Shown: piece after piece, positions 12,942 through 62,651 of the stretch | How positions within the stretch are numbered: the first letter of the stretch is position 1 | Layout: each line of letters opens with the position of its first letter | The notes under the pieces: generated by a model | Told to the model about the DNA's origin: nothing | The model's database searches: none | Seen by the model: only the letters and a program-made list of their open reading frames with translations | From: Chaenocephalus aceratus | Taxonomy: Eukaryota > Chordata > Actinopteri > Perciformes > Channichthyidae | Direction of reading: 5' to 3' | DNA: 64,000 nt | Assembly: GCA_023974075.1 (NCBI GenBank) | Contig: CM043800.1 | Coordinates: forward strand, 26,679,452 to 26,743,451 | Translations under genes and position numbers: made by a program

Positions 12942-13725
12942 TGTTATTTTTTAGAAAACGATCCTGACTGGCTGGAAAGGTTGGTGGATTGCAACCAAAT
13001 AAATATTTTGTAAACAAATCAGACCGTTTTCACATCTGCTTTAGACCGCATCCAAGAAGAGTTCACAGCCCACACACACACACACGCACAAACACACACA
13101 GACACACACAGTCATCATTCCTGCTCAGAAGTGGCTTGTCTCTCGGGTACTTATCTGACGGAGCATGTCTGTTTTTGTGCACTTATGTGATTAAACAGTT
13201 ATGAGAAAACACAGCCATGTTTATATCATTATAAATATATTTTTCACAGCAACTACATGCTGCCAGTGAGTCAACAGCCATATTTCATTCATGCAGAATA
13301 TATAAAAAAATAAAATACTTTTCAACTTTCAACATTAATTTTACACTTTGTTACAGAACAATTAGTGTTTGTTTTGGCACAATGTTAAGCCCGTACGTAC
13401 AGCTTTGTACTTCCATGCTGCAGATGCTGCCAGCTCAGGGCTGTTCCGACAATGAGTAGATCATTTCTACTGATCAGTGTGACCCAGTACAATGTAGCAT
13501 TCTTAGGCTGGATTGTGCAACTAAGAAAGCGGCTCTGAGAGTTATTATAGCTTAGTCAGGGACCATAGAGGTGTGTGTGTTTATGTGTGAGAGAGAGAGA
13601 GAGGGGCAGTGGGAGTATGGTCTATGTGAGTGAAAGAGAGACAGAGAGTTGTGTAATCTGTCCATTTTGTGTCTCCTGTCTCCCTCCTCTCTCTCCCCCT
13701 GGCCCCCTGGCTGCCAGGCGTCACA

Positions 13726-14018
13726 CCAGTTTATAATAAGGACTCAAAAAAAGTTGTCGAGTGAACGGACTGAAAGAGAGAAAAAAAAAACACAGAACCC
13801 TTCCCACTCCTAAAATCACGGGGAGTGACTGTGACAGGAGGAAGGGGACAGAGAGAGAGAGAGAAGCTGAAGAAGCCCTTGCAGGACTTCATCACATTTC
13901 TTTCAGGACTGCTCGGACCGACACGGACCATAAACCGATCACTAAACCTGGACTGATATTCTATTGCGGTGATTAGTCGCGGAGTGAGGACTTCTGTATA
14001 GGAGACTCTTGGAGGAGC
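13726..14018 (+). promoter_or_regulatory. adamtsl4: Putative adamtsl4 promoter and 5' UTR
   Basis: A CT-rich tract (13681-13700) is followed by TTATAATAAG at 13731-13740, which could act as a TATA-like element. Transcription would then start near 13765, giving a 5' UTR of about 250 bases. The start codon at 14019 has A at -3. Nothing in the sequence fixes the start site. Confidence 0.45.
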
Positions 14019-52130
<38,112 letters not shown>

Positions 52131-53218
52131 GTCATGTTTGATTTTACTCAGTAACTCAGGGTGATATTGCCAGTTTTCCTCCAAATGATGGCGCTGTTGA
52201 GTCTCAAAAACAGGTGTAGAGTTCAGAAATAAGCGGCTTACAGAGGAAATGTCTCCTTATGTTTTGAAGTTTGCGCTTTGTTGTCTGCTTTTATTTTGTT
52301 TTCAATGTTGATTTGTGTAGAATATTGAATAAGCACGGCTTTGCTTACAAGCGTGCCTTGGTCTTCCCAAATATATTTGGTTTAACAGGACTGTAAAAAA
52401 GCTGTCTTTATGAAGCACTGTTCGTTTATTAAATGTGGTGTGATGTCTGGTAGGAAGGCAGCATTTCAAAAGAGATTATTCCAGGTCCACAAAGCATTAT
52501 ACAAGTTTAAGAGGTGCAGATTGAAGAGTAGGAGATGATAAGTGCCAATAATAAATCAAAAATAAAAGTGAGGAAAAAGAGTTTGAAAGTTTAAAGGGGC
52601 TAGCAACTTTGCTAAGTACCATAGTCCTGTTATAAGGAGGACATATTGTTCTTTAAACTTCTCTTCATTTTCTTTGAAAGCTATATTCAAGATTTACTTT
52701 GCAGTTTCAGGTTGTCAACAAATCAACAAATAGATGATGTTATATTATGGATTAATGTACCCAGCAAAATAAGCCCCACCAGCTGCAACATTAAGATGAT
52801 GAACACATTTAATTAAGTACTTTTATACTGCTAATTTAAGTATCATACACGTATAGTATACTTAAAGTACTAGTAGGAACTGTTATCTCGCTGCTAATAG
52901 TGTTGTAGGCCTTGTTATAAGATTTGAAATGTCTGACTTTTACTAATACAGAGCACTTATTCCCCCACTGTTTGTATTTACAAGATGGACCAATCCGACA
53001 CTGCTTTGGTTATGACCTTTAAGAAATCTGAGAATCATAAAGTTTGCTCTTGCTCTTGCGTGCTTTATATCTGTTTCTCCTCCATCGTGCAGGGAGGCTT
53101 AACCGCTCCGGTGGCGTGCATGCGGCCCTCTGCCTGCTCACCGTTCACATCCTCAGGGCGCTGCGTGCCTGCTTTGCCGGTGCTGCTCTTGTAAAGAAAG
53201 CCCCTGGTGTGTAGATAT

Positions 53219-53267
<49 letters not shown>
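53219..53267. repeat. (GT)n microsatellite
   Basis: Perfect GT repeat of about 24 units. Confidence 0.95.
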
Positions 53268-53268
<1 letters not shown>

Positions 53269-53530
53269 TCTAGCATTACTATACTTGTGGGGACCTAAAT
53301 CTGTTTACATAGTCACGTGTCACGTGTGGGGACTGGCTTCCCTTATGGGGACAAATTGGAGGTCCCCATGAGGGGAATCATTACTTTTAGGGTGAAGACT
53401 TGGTTAGGTTTAGGGTAAGGGTAAGGGTAAGGGTTAGGGTTAGGCATGTGTTGGTTATGGTTAAGGTTAGGATAAGTCTCCAGGAAATGCATGTAAGTCA
53501 ATGTAATGTCCCCTGAAGTGATGTATACAT
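53268..53530. repeat. Fish dispersed repeat with telomere-like core
   Basis: The segment has TACTTGTGGGGACC, a repeated GTGGGGAC/GGGGACA, GGTCCCCATGAGG, then (GGGTAA)n/(GGGTTA)n at 53409-53443 and ATGTCCCCTGAAGTGATG. From memory this is a common fish repeat that often sits between GT arrays, exactly as here. Confidence 0.5.
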
Positions 53531-53531
53531 G

Positions 53532-53688
<157 letters not shown>

Positions 53689-54440
53689 TGGGTGTGTGGG
53701 TGTGTGAGCTCTATGTGAGGGGTGTAGGCTATATGGTGAATGAATGAGGAGGGGGATGCTTGCTCACAGAGGGCACGAGGCAAGGCAGGCAGATGGTGAC
53801 CTTTTGGAGTAAATTACCATGAACCCTATGACTCTCTTTCACTCAATGTTCCCCCTTTCAATACCATTTGCATGCACACATGATAAATCAAAGAACATTC
53901 AAATACATGTGTCATGCTATGTTAGTTTGTTCAGATTTAACATTGGACCCTGTCTGTCTTAACATAGGAAATAAAATGGCCCAATGTCGGCCAGTTTTCC
54001 AAAGTACAGGCTGTAAAGTAGGCCAACTCCAACCCGGAGCTATCTCTCCTTCTCTCTGTCACACATTTTACTCTGAGTGGGTGTGAGCGTGATTTTGGGC
54101 TCGGGCGTGAACAGCTGTAGTAGTCGTGACTGCGTGCACAACCAGCGGCGGCGCGCTTCGGCTTCACGTCAAGAGGCATCGCTTCAGCACCAAGGCCAGG
54201 GCTCACAGCTAGAACAATAGGCGGCTCCGCGCACGGTGTTGCATAGGAACCGTGTGGAAAAAGTCTCCCCCACACATTGTCGCTCGGGAAAATACTTTTA
54301 AAACAACTATACTACTTCTAAAAATGTCCTATAAAAATAGTATGTATATCGCTAAGTGTACGAGTAGAAGTATACTCATTATTGAGTAAGTATGGGTTAG
54401 TTTTATTTATTTTTCGTGTGAGTGAGACCGACATATATAT

Positions 54441-54560
54441 TGACGGTCCCTGGCAGTTACGTCACAAGCTAACCGCTTGGCTGAGCGGAGGGGGAGGGAG
54501 AGACAGAGGAGAGACACCGGCGTAGGACGTTAAAAGCCATCCAGACTCTGAACGGGTGAG
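54441..54560 (+). promoter_or_regulatory. celf3: Putative celf3 promoter with CRE/bZIP-like site
   Basis: TTACGTCA at 54457-54464 is a CRE/bZIP-type octamer (one base from TGACGTCA). A G-rich GAGCGGAGGGGGAGGGAGAG block follows. No TATA box is clear. Promoter placement rests on its position before the predicted 5' UTR exon. Confidence 0.4.
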
Positions 54561-55159
54561 ACGCAACAAGAATAGAAAAACGCAAGAATAGTAGGTTGAA
54601 ATCACCTCGATTTAAAGTTGGAGCACGACTGTTAAGTCTCCAAGGCAACTATAGGCAAGTTTAAACTGTTGGATGTTGCGCGAATTTAAGCGACCGGTTG
54701 GCCTGTTATCACTTTATAATTAATTGATTAATTGGTGAAAGTGACAACTAACTAGCTACGTTAACTCTGGATTTTGGGAGTCGAGAGGTTGACTACATTT
54801 CAGTGGCGACAAGCTGTGTTTCGGACTCACCTGCTAGGACTTTACTCCACCACCTGCAGACTTCCAGACCGGGAACACCGGGAGTTTTGTAAAAAAAACA
54901 AAAAAAAACACAGTCGAGCCTGTAGTATCTGAACACCGAGGATAAGGAGGAGGAGAAGGAGGAGGAGGAGGAGGAGGAGGAGGAGGAGGAGGAGGAGGAG
55001 GAGGAGGAGGAGGAGAAGGGGGAGAGTACGGAGGCACAAAGAGTGGAGAGCATCCAGAGAGAGGGGAGGAAGGAGGACGGCACAACAACAGAGAGCATCC
55101 CTCTTTAATTTAGGATCCACACAGGCACCACTCTGCCCGTATAAGCATCCTCTGGACAC
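54480..55159 (+). other. celf3: Putative celf3 5' UTR exon with (GGA)n tract
   Basis: G-rich, purine-rich sequence ends at a strong donor, ACACG|GTAAGAG (55160). It contains a (GGA)n run (about 54946-55019). The open frames here are repeat-driven and no CELF coding sequence is present. Its start is not determined. Confidence 0.45.
54946..55019. repeat. (GGA)n repeat in the putative celf3 5' UTR
   Basis: About 20 GGA units with AAG interruptions. GGA repeats in RNA can form quadruplexes, which in a 5' UTR could affect translation (general knowledge, untested here). Confidence 0.9.
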
Positions 55160-55379
55160 GGTAAGAGCTTTGGTGTGTGTAGCCTGTTTATTTCCCTGCC
55201 TTGTTTTGTTCTGGCGTGTGTGTATGTGCATGTGTACATTAGGGGGGATCGGACAAAGAGCAAGGGAGCCCCATGACATCCGTGTGTATGCTGTAACCTA
55301 CAGCTGGCTAAACAAAGAAACCGCTCTATTGCCATGATTTACCCCCAATCACGCTGTTTCCTCTCTGTCTCATGTGTAG

Positions 55380-55409
55380 GGATCCCGAACGCTGTTTATC
55401 CACCTAAAG
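55380..55409 (+). other. celf3: Possible small second 5' UTR exon of celf3
   Basis: GTGTAG before and GTAATG after a 30-base segment. Both sites are acceptable but the evidence is weak. Confidence 0.2.
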
Positions 55410-55917
55410 GTAATGAATGCTTACAGATATTTTCGATGTATTAATATATATATTTAATTGGGAGGGAAAGTCCCATTATTGTTTTTTGATTGGCTAATTA
55501 ACATTTGCATAATTGTTTTACCAGAAGCTACTGGAGCCCTTTGTCACCAGGCTGGGCAATAAATACTCAAATGTTTCAAGCAAATCATTTTAACGTTTAT
55601 TTGCATAATTGAGGCACACATTTTGTAGCCCAAAACCATATTTAAATTATACATTTTTTTTAGAATTTAAATTGATATTTTTTTATACTGATATATTGTT
55701 GGTATCCTTATTTTTTGTATTGTTACTACTTTAATTATGCTTACACTATATTCAATGTAATAAATGACATATAATGAACATAAGTTCTAAAGAAAGAATA
55801 CTACAAATATAATTGTGATACCGAAGGAGTTTTAAACTCTTTAAAGTGCATACTTTTGAATGTGTAATTTGTTACCACTGTAAGACACCACTTTTGTCAA
55901 ATACATTTTTTTTTTAG

Positions 55918-56209
55918 TATAATCATTGTGACTATTACTGTCCAATGCAAACTTCTCTGGCTGTGACCCAAAGCTTATCCAGCATCGGTTCCTCCTTTCC
56001 AGGGACAACTGCTCCTGAGCTGTGTACCCCTGCAGTACCCAGTCCTCCTCTCCACTCTGTCCCGATGAAGGAGGCCGACGCCATCAAGCTGTTCGTGGGG
56101 CAGATTCCCCGTAATCTGGAAGAGAAGGACCTCAAGCCTATCTTCGAGCAGTTTGGCAAGATCTATGAGCTAACTGTGATTAAGGACAAATACACTGGCA
56201 TGCACAAAG
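55918..56209 (+). CDS. celf3: celf3 first coding exon: N terminus and first half of RRM1
   Basis: Acceptor TTTTTTAG, donor GTAGGT, ending in phase 1. It has two candidate in-frame starts: 55945, giving a Ser/Pro/Thr-rich 40-residue leader, and 56065 (MKEAD), which matches where mammalian CELF3 begins as I remember it. Confidence 0.85.
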
Positions 56210-58074
56210 GTAGGTCTCGCTGCTATAACACAGCCTAAACAAAGAAAGACAGGTGGGGATAGACAGACAGAAAGCTAGATAGACGTGTGACAGTAAGGCA
56301 GATAGATGGGTGGATTTTCCGGCGCTGAGAGTCACATGTCACCATGGAAACTGTCACACCTCCTCTCGTCTCCATCTCCTGTTAGCCCTGCAACGTGAGA
56401 TCATGAAACCAGGCACACACAGTCAGTACTACACATACACTGTGAATCAAAAACCTGCTCATGCATGAATATGCTTGTGCCAAAATGTGCTAAAAAGAAT
56501 ACTATATAAAGGTGTCCTTTGATGGCGTACAGAGTTAGAAGACTCCTTATCCTGTTAATGATTAAGAGTCTTTAAATAATGGCCCCTTCTTACAATAGAT
56601 GGGTGATAAACTGCAGCAAACACACACTCTCTTTCTCTCTCTGGCATACACACACACACAAACGCACACACTCACAGGATGACCTGGGGTCTTGTGTGTT
56701 TTGAACCAGATTAGGCTGTATGCTCCAATCAGTGTAATGGGGCTGTAAGCCTGGGTGACACAGGGGAAAGAATCTGTTGTTTTGAGAATCCCCACGGCCA
56801 CAGTAAGCCCCTCTTAAAAGCAATGAGATGGACCATAAGATGTGTGTGTGTGTGTGTCTGTCATTATGTTGAGTCATGCTCAATTCTTCAGATCTACAGT
56901 GTGTGAATGTTTTCATCCTAATCGTCTCTTCTTTACTCTGAATCCACGTTAGTCTGTCTGAGATGTCACCGGGATGCTAACCTGCTGCTAATCTTGTTGT
57001 CTTAGTGCTGGTGACAGGTGTAGTAAACAGCTCTGGCCAGCCAGCTCTGCTACCTACCCCTCCCTCACACACACAGACACAGGTACAGCACATAGGAGAA
57101 CAGAGGGAGTGTATTTGGAGTGATCGTGAGGCATGCATAGTGGTTGGTTTAGGGCAGGAACCTGACTGTAAAGCCTTGTTAGCCCCACGCACACGTCTGT
57201 GGTACTGTCATGTGTGCTGACTCGTACCGTGCCGTTCTGAAATGTGCCGTGCCGTGGAGTGTCCTTCTCTTGCTCTAGAGTGCATCATCATGGTGTTGTC
57301 AAGTTTAGTTACAGTGCATGAATATATATATTTTTGAATCCTTTCGCACAGTTAGCCTTATATTAAATCAGAATAGGTGACAATTAGGGATGGGACGATA
57401 TAGGATTTTATTGCGGAAGTTTATCGTGGTATATTTTTGTTATTGGGTTGACTAACCTATACAAAGTCTAGGTCGCTATCATGGTAGAGAAGTGAAAATA
57501 GAAACAGGCAAAAAAAAATACAGGAATTATCAACATAAATAGCAGACTCACAAAACTATACATTTTTATTTATGCAGGGGGATTATTATTTCCATATTTT
57601 GGCATGTTATATGTTCACTAAAAAAAGATTTGTGTTACCTGTAAAGCAATACAAAATCAGTTAGAAAGGTGATTCTAGTATATTGTAGTGCCTCGTTAAG
57701 AGCTTCAAGCATTTAGATGCTAATTGGCATACTATTGGGAACCTCAGTTATTTTGGCCAGCATAATCGTGACATTAAACTTTCATATCGTCCCATACCTA
57801 GTAGAGCCTGCTCACGGGAGGCATCAGAAAAGGAGACGTTGAAATGATTTAAATGGTGTGGCTGTGTGTGTTTTTGTAGGGGTTGATACAGAGATAGAGG
57901 ATGACAAATATTGGAGCTCCTCGCTGACCTTTTCCACCGTTCCTCCTTTCCCTTCTTCTTCCCTCTCTCCCTGCCTCTCTCTATCTGACAGGATGTGCGT
58001 TTCTGACGTACTGTGCGAGAGAGTCGGCACTGAAAGCCCAGAGCGCTCTCCACGAGCAGAAAACACTACCAGGG
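55918..58074 (+). CDS. celf3: CELF-family RNA-binding protein, N-terminal part (first two coding exons), best match CELF3
   Basis: CELF proteins bind U/G-rich RNA through three RRMs and control splicing and translation; CELF3 is mainly neural. Coding exons are 55945-56209 and 57992-58074, joined in phase 1. From [20 protein letters not shown] onward the sequence is RRM1: RNP2 is IKLFVG, and RNP1 is split between the exons (KGCAFLTY). It ends at HEQKTLPG, where family members have an intron. The 83-nt second exon agrees with the conserved size I recall for this family. The residues [12 protein letters not shown] and VIKDKYTG favour CELF3 over CELF4, 5 or 6. RRM2, the linker and RRM3 lie beyond the window. 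An in-frame ATG at 55945 would add 40 residues before the MKEAD start at 56065; neither has a strong Kozak context. Confidence 0.88.
56210..57991 (+). other. celf3: celf3 intron after first coding exon
   Basis: A 1.8-kb intron with a TA-flanked MITE at 57385-57800. A 77-base segment at 57006-57082 has acceptable splice borders but would break the frame. Confidence 0.7.
57385..57800. mobile_element. MITE with GGGATGGGACGATAT termini
   Basis: The left end is TAGGGATGGGACGATATAGG. The right end on the other strand is TAGGTATGGGACGATATGAA. The inverted termini differ at one base in the first 17. The flanking TA on both sides fits a TA target duplication (mariner-like or similar). About 415 bp, non-coding. 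Confidence 0.65.
57992..58074 (+). CDS. celf3: celf3 second coding exon: second half of RRM1
   Basis: 83 nt, between CTGACAG and GTAAGT. It encodes [16 protein letters not shown] and [10 protein letters not shown] and ends in phase 0. Confidence 0.93.
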
Positions 58075-58238
58075 GTAAGTGCAAACAGACACACACACAC
58101 ACACATCCCCAGACAGAACACACTTCACACTTATGCAACAATGCACACAAGCTTGCAAATACACTAATATCAAATCCGCCCCAATCTAAATGCACAGCCG
58201 CTCGCTACCTTGTACACACACAAATACGGCCTCAGATC

Positions 58239-58270
<32 letters not shown>

Positions 58271-58271
58271 C

Positions 58272-58361
<90 letters not shown>
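58239..58361. repeat. (GT)n microsatellite with a GCGT interruption
   Basis: About 60 GT units, starting 165 bases after the celf3 second-exon donor. Confidence 0.95.
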
Positions 58362-61300
58362 ACGATCAGCTCCCATTAGTAACACTCTGACATAACTCAA
58401 GCCGCCAGCAGGCGTCTTGCTGCTAAGGACAAACACTCCCTCTCACAGGAGGCACGTAGGGTTCTCTGTGAGCATAATCATCTCCATTTCTCTCTCTCTC
58501 TCTGTCTCTCCATCTCTCTGTCGGTCTCTCCGTTAGCCTCCGGTGATAGCTCCCGCCTAGAGAGTGTGTGTAATTAATGTGGCCATTCCCCTTTGTCTCA
58601 TCCCAGTCTCCCTCAGTCTCCCTTGTTGAGGGATCGTGTGCTGCAGTTGGGCAGGGGTTGGACACTCTTCATTATGGATGGGCCACTGTGCGAGATCTGT
58701 GTCTGTCTCGTAGGCTGTACCTCTCTGTCGCTCCCTCTCTCTTTTTTTTCTCTCTGACCTGGTTTCCATTGCAGTTAAAAGAGGATTTGACAGTGGCTGT
58801 TTGGAGCATTTTGCATTTTTACCCTATTTTTTGCATCAAAAGTGTGCAATAATACCCGGGCGACAGAGTGCATGGCTGTAGGATGTTTAGTAGAGATGAG
58901 ACTTTCCGAACCATATCCAAACTCTGATTTGCAGTTTTAACATAATAGCAAATGTATCTTCACCATCTCTGAGCCGTTCTCTATCTTATTCTCCCTGTGT
59001 CGCCCCGCCACTGTTGGAGTTTCCGTTTTTTGCTCCTTCTCTGCAAGAAATGGTGTTGATAAGATCTATGTGGGAAAATGGTAGCAGGAGAGCCTGAAAA
59101 AAATACTTTTGGGGGAGGGTAAATATTCTTATAAATACAAATCCCTGCATTCATACATACATATTGCTTTTTCATGCAGCTGGGAAAAGCCTCTCCATCC
59201 GTGCACACACAGAAACGCAGCATGTTAATAATGACATTAATCCAATTAGGGCCTACTAAGGAGTCTGACCTTTCTGCGGAAATCAACTCTCCACTGTCTG
59301 CTGTGTCTGGTTCCTCCCTCCCGTGCCGCCCTTTGTCCTTTAACTTACCCTGCTTACTCTCTCTCCTGGGTTTTACTTTGATCCTTTCCTGTTGCTGATG
59401 ACTTAAATAACCGGTTGTGGCAGAAGCAGATAGTCACAGAGAAATGGAGATGAATATTCTGGACACACAGAGGAAACATTTGCAGGGAGGATGCTCATTA
59501 GTGGGACAGATTTACTAAAGAGCCGGCATGAAACAATCAGAAGCTCCACTCCCCCGAGAAAGACGAGTGCAGAATCGAGGGTGTGGCTCTCGTGTGCTGG
59601 CTTTTCAAGAAGACTGGACTTTTAATGAGCAACATGACTGTTTTCTGCGTGTTGCTTTTCATCCATTTGGTGTATCCTGCTCTTCCCCTTAGTTGTTTAT
59701 CTAAAAAAGATCCTATTACTTATTCTATCCAGTTTGAGGCATTCTTCAGAGTAAACAGAGTACTCTCGATGAACCTATTAAAGTGTTTTTATTTGAGATC
59801 ACTGAGTTAATACAGTTTTCACTAAAACGTTACTTTATTCAAAGGACTCACAGTTGTTTCTCACTCATTCCATGCAACAACCCTCTTGTAGGTTGAACAC
59901 TGCTTAAGGATCAATCTGAATCCCCTTAATAACTTCAAAGCATTATTTTGCTGGGTATATTTGAGCTTGATGGCCTCCAGCATTCTCTAAGTTTGAGCTC
60001 TGCTATCCCTTTCCACTACCTGTCTATCCCCTTTGCTACCCTGTGTGTCTTTCTCCCCCTTCCAGTCTATTACCTTCCTTGACAGGATTTAGAAATGACT
60101 TCAGACGACTTCTCTCTCCCTTTCACACATCCTCCCATTGTCCAATTCTTTTCATTCCCCAAGAATTGCTTTTTCATCTCTTCCTTATTCTTCCTTTTAT
60201 TTTTCCCTCCATGCTTTCGCTTTTATCTCTTTTTTTCCCCCCTCAAATCCCCTCTGTCCTCTGTTCAACTCCTCCCCTCACGTCCCTCAGTTTCTCTGCA
60301 CCAGTAGAATATTACAGGATACTTTCGCCGCTCGTTTCTTTTCCTCTCTGAAATCTCTTCATGGTATCCCTCTTTCATCCCTGCTGTCTCTTGCTCAGTT
60401 CTTTCCCCTCACTGCACGCTCACGCTGCCTCCTCGGATTCTCATTTCACAGTCATTTATGGTAACCCTTCTTCTAAGTCCTCCTCTCAACGTCAGTCCCT
60501 CTCCCTCCACCCCCCTCGCAGTTCCTCTACCCCTCGTCTCATTTCCCCTCCTCTTGATTAGTTGACCCTTTTGACCGTTTCACACCCCCATCTCCTCCTC
60601 CCCCTTCTTCCCCGGCTCTACTTGTTAAGCTGCATGATTAGTTTCTCACAAACTCATTTTCATAGTCAGATCCTGGGCTCACCATGGGGCAAGGGGGCGG
60701 AGGTGTGTGTGCATGTGTGTGTGTTCATGCCACTCTTGAATCTGGGGATCGCGGCTCTTAATTGCGGATACCGGTGGCACGTCAGGCCCCTCATACAACT
60801 GTAATAGAGCCATAGCATCACACACTCATACAGATGTGTTTCCTCCTTGCACCATGACCAAGCAATTAAAGGTTTGGAGACAAGTCCAGCGCCACAGAGG
60901 GCTCTTGCCGCTTGTGTCTGTCACTCAGTGATGGGATTTAACGCCGATGTAACGGTTCCAAGCAGCCAGTAGAGGAATGAAAGGAAGAAGACAAACACAG
61001 AGCCAGTTGCAGAGATACTATACCTCGAATGTCCCCTGCTAGCTTCAGCAGGGGCAGTGGACTGTCAGATTGGAAAATGAGAAAAAGGATAGAGGGATTG
61101 TGCGAGAAAGAGAGGGAGATGAACAGATGGCCTTATCAGAGTGTCCTGCGCCTTGTGTTTAATTTGGACACAGAGAGGGAGCACGAGATGAAGAGAGGGA
61201 GAGAGTTACATTATATTAGTCACAGTCGCTGAAATGTAACAGTGGAACCACTAGCAAGTCCCACTGTAGCACACAGATGTTTTGGTGTATTAGATGTGGT

Positions 61301-62579
61301 ACAGAGATTCCTCCTGGGATGCATCCACACGGAAGAGCTCATGTTTAGCTGTCGCATTATCAGTGCTAATTTGCACTTGAAAATTGAATTTCTCATTTGT
61401 ACGCAGGGCTTGTCACCAAATGGGAATAATGAGGAAAGGATCCAGGGAGGTAAAAAAGATGCTCCTAAATGTTTGGCTTTACCTTGTTGATGCTTGATTA
61501 AAATCATGACTATGATTGCCAACTGAGGCAGGACGAATAAGCAAACAAACATTAATAGTCATTAAGCAGTCCATGTATTAAATATTTCAGGAAAAACAAA
61601 GGCTTTTGTCTTTTTAGTGCAGAGGGTTGGTAGCAACAGGACAGCGTGTGTCCAAGGTCAGAGGTCAGGGCTCAGCCTCTATACAACCAATTCAGGCTGG
61701 GTTGTCTCAGAGCTGTTAAAAAAAAGAATGGTGATGGGGGGATGGTGAAGTAAATGTTTGGATTCAGGATGCTCTAAATATTTATTTTTTCATCCTGCTT
61801 TTAGTATCTACCTACCATGCCTTTGGATTACTTTTCATTCTGCAATATCGTTTTGCCATGCTGGTTTTTTCAATAGATTAACAGTCAATTTTATGTTTTA
61901 TTTTTACCAGGAATATTCCCATTTTCCATTCAGAACAGAATCTCTATTACAAGCAACAGACTCTTTAAAATGAAGTCTTAGTAAACTTGTCAATTGTTAT
62001 GTTACATCCCCAGCATCTATATCCCTGACAGTTATATATAAGTAAAATGTAAATGTTAGATTTGTACCTCTATAAAACAAAGTTACAGTAGTCTTTCTTA
62101 CAAAATCACCCTGGCTTTATCCTATCTCCATCCTCCCTCCCTCTCTCTCCGGCCTCACTTCACTCCCGGTCCTCTTGTAAAGATTTTAACCTCACATCTC
62201 CCTCCCCCCTCTATCTTTCGCTCTATCTCTCCCTAGCCGACTGCTGCTGTTTTTCCTTCCTTATCTTTCCCCTTATCTTTTCCTTTTGTTCTCCAGCGCT
62301 GATATCTCTCTCTCCATTTAATCTGCACCCTCTTCCCTCTGCGTTTATCACTCCCCTTCATCTTTGTTCTACTTCAAACACACATGTTTTTACATAGACA
62401 CACACACGATCACACGCACACACACACAAACACACTCACGCACATCTGTTTTGGTCACGCTGGCGTCCGCTGATCTCAGTGTAGGTGAAATTAAAGTGTG
62501 ATAAGCAGCTTACCAGGTGTGTGTTGTCATGCTTCACTGCTCTCCAGGCAGCACTCTGCTCCCTGTTCTTTGATTAGAA

Positions 62580-62651
62580 CACACGCACACGCACGCACAC
62601 ACGCACGCACACACACACACGCACGCACGCACGCACACACACACACACACG
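62580..62651. repeat. (CA)n / (GCAC)n compound repeat
   Basis: CA units mixed with CGCA blocks; the reverse-strand counterpart of the GT/GCGT arrays elsewhere in the window. Confidence 0.94.

Larger units (their letters stand above)
2236..13725. other. Intergenic region between tars2 and adamtsl4
   Basis: Roughly 11.5 kb with no recognisable coding exon. The longest open stretches are antisense or shifted readings of simple repeats. It contains (CA)n at 3848-3912, a GT-rich compound repeat at 5067-5213, (CA)n at 5413-5461, a degraded hAT-like MITE near 4390-4665, and a remnant of a common fish dispersed repeat near 8055-8180. There is also a perfect CCAAT-box palindrome at 12917-12941. Human ECM1 would be expected near here by synteny but was not seen. 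Confidence 0.55.

Noticed and set aside
52985..53194. 69-codon open frame between adamtsl4 and celf3
   Set aside because: No conserved motif, no clear promoter or splice partners.
57006..57082. Possible extra celf3 exon with TTAG and GTACAG borders and an open frame
   Set aside because: At 77 nt it would leave phase 0, so the next exon (57992) would be read out of frame and hit a stop within five codons. It does not resemble any CELF sequence.
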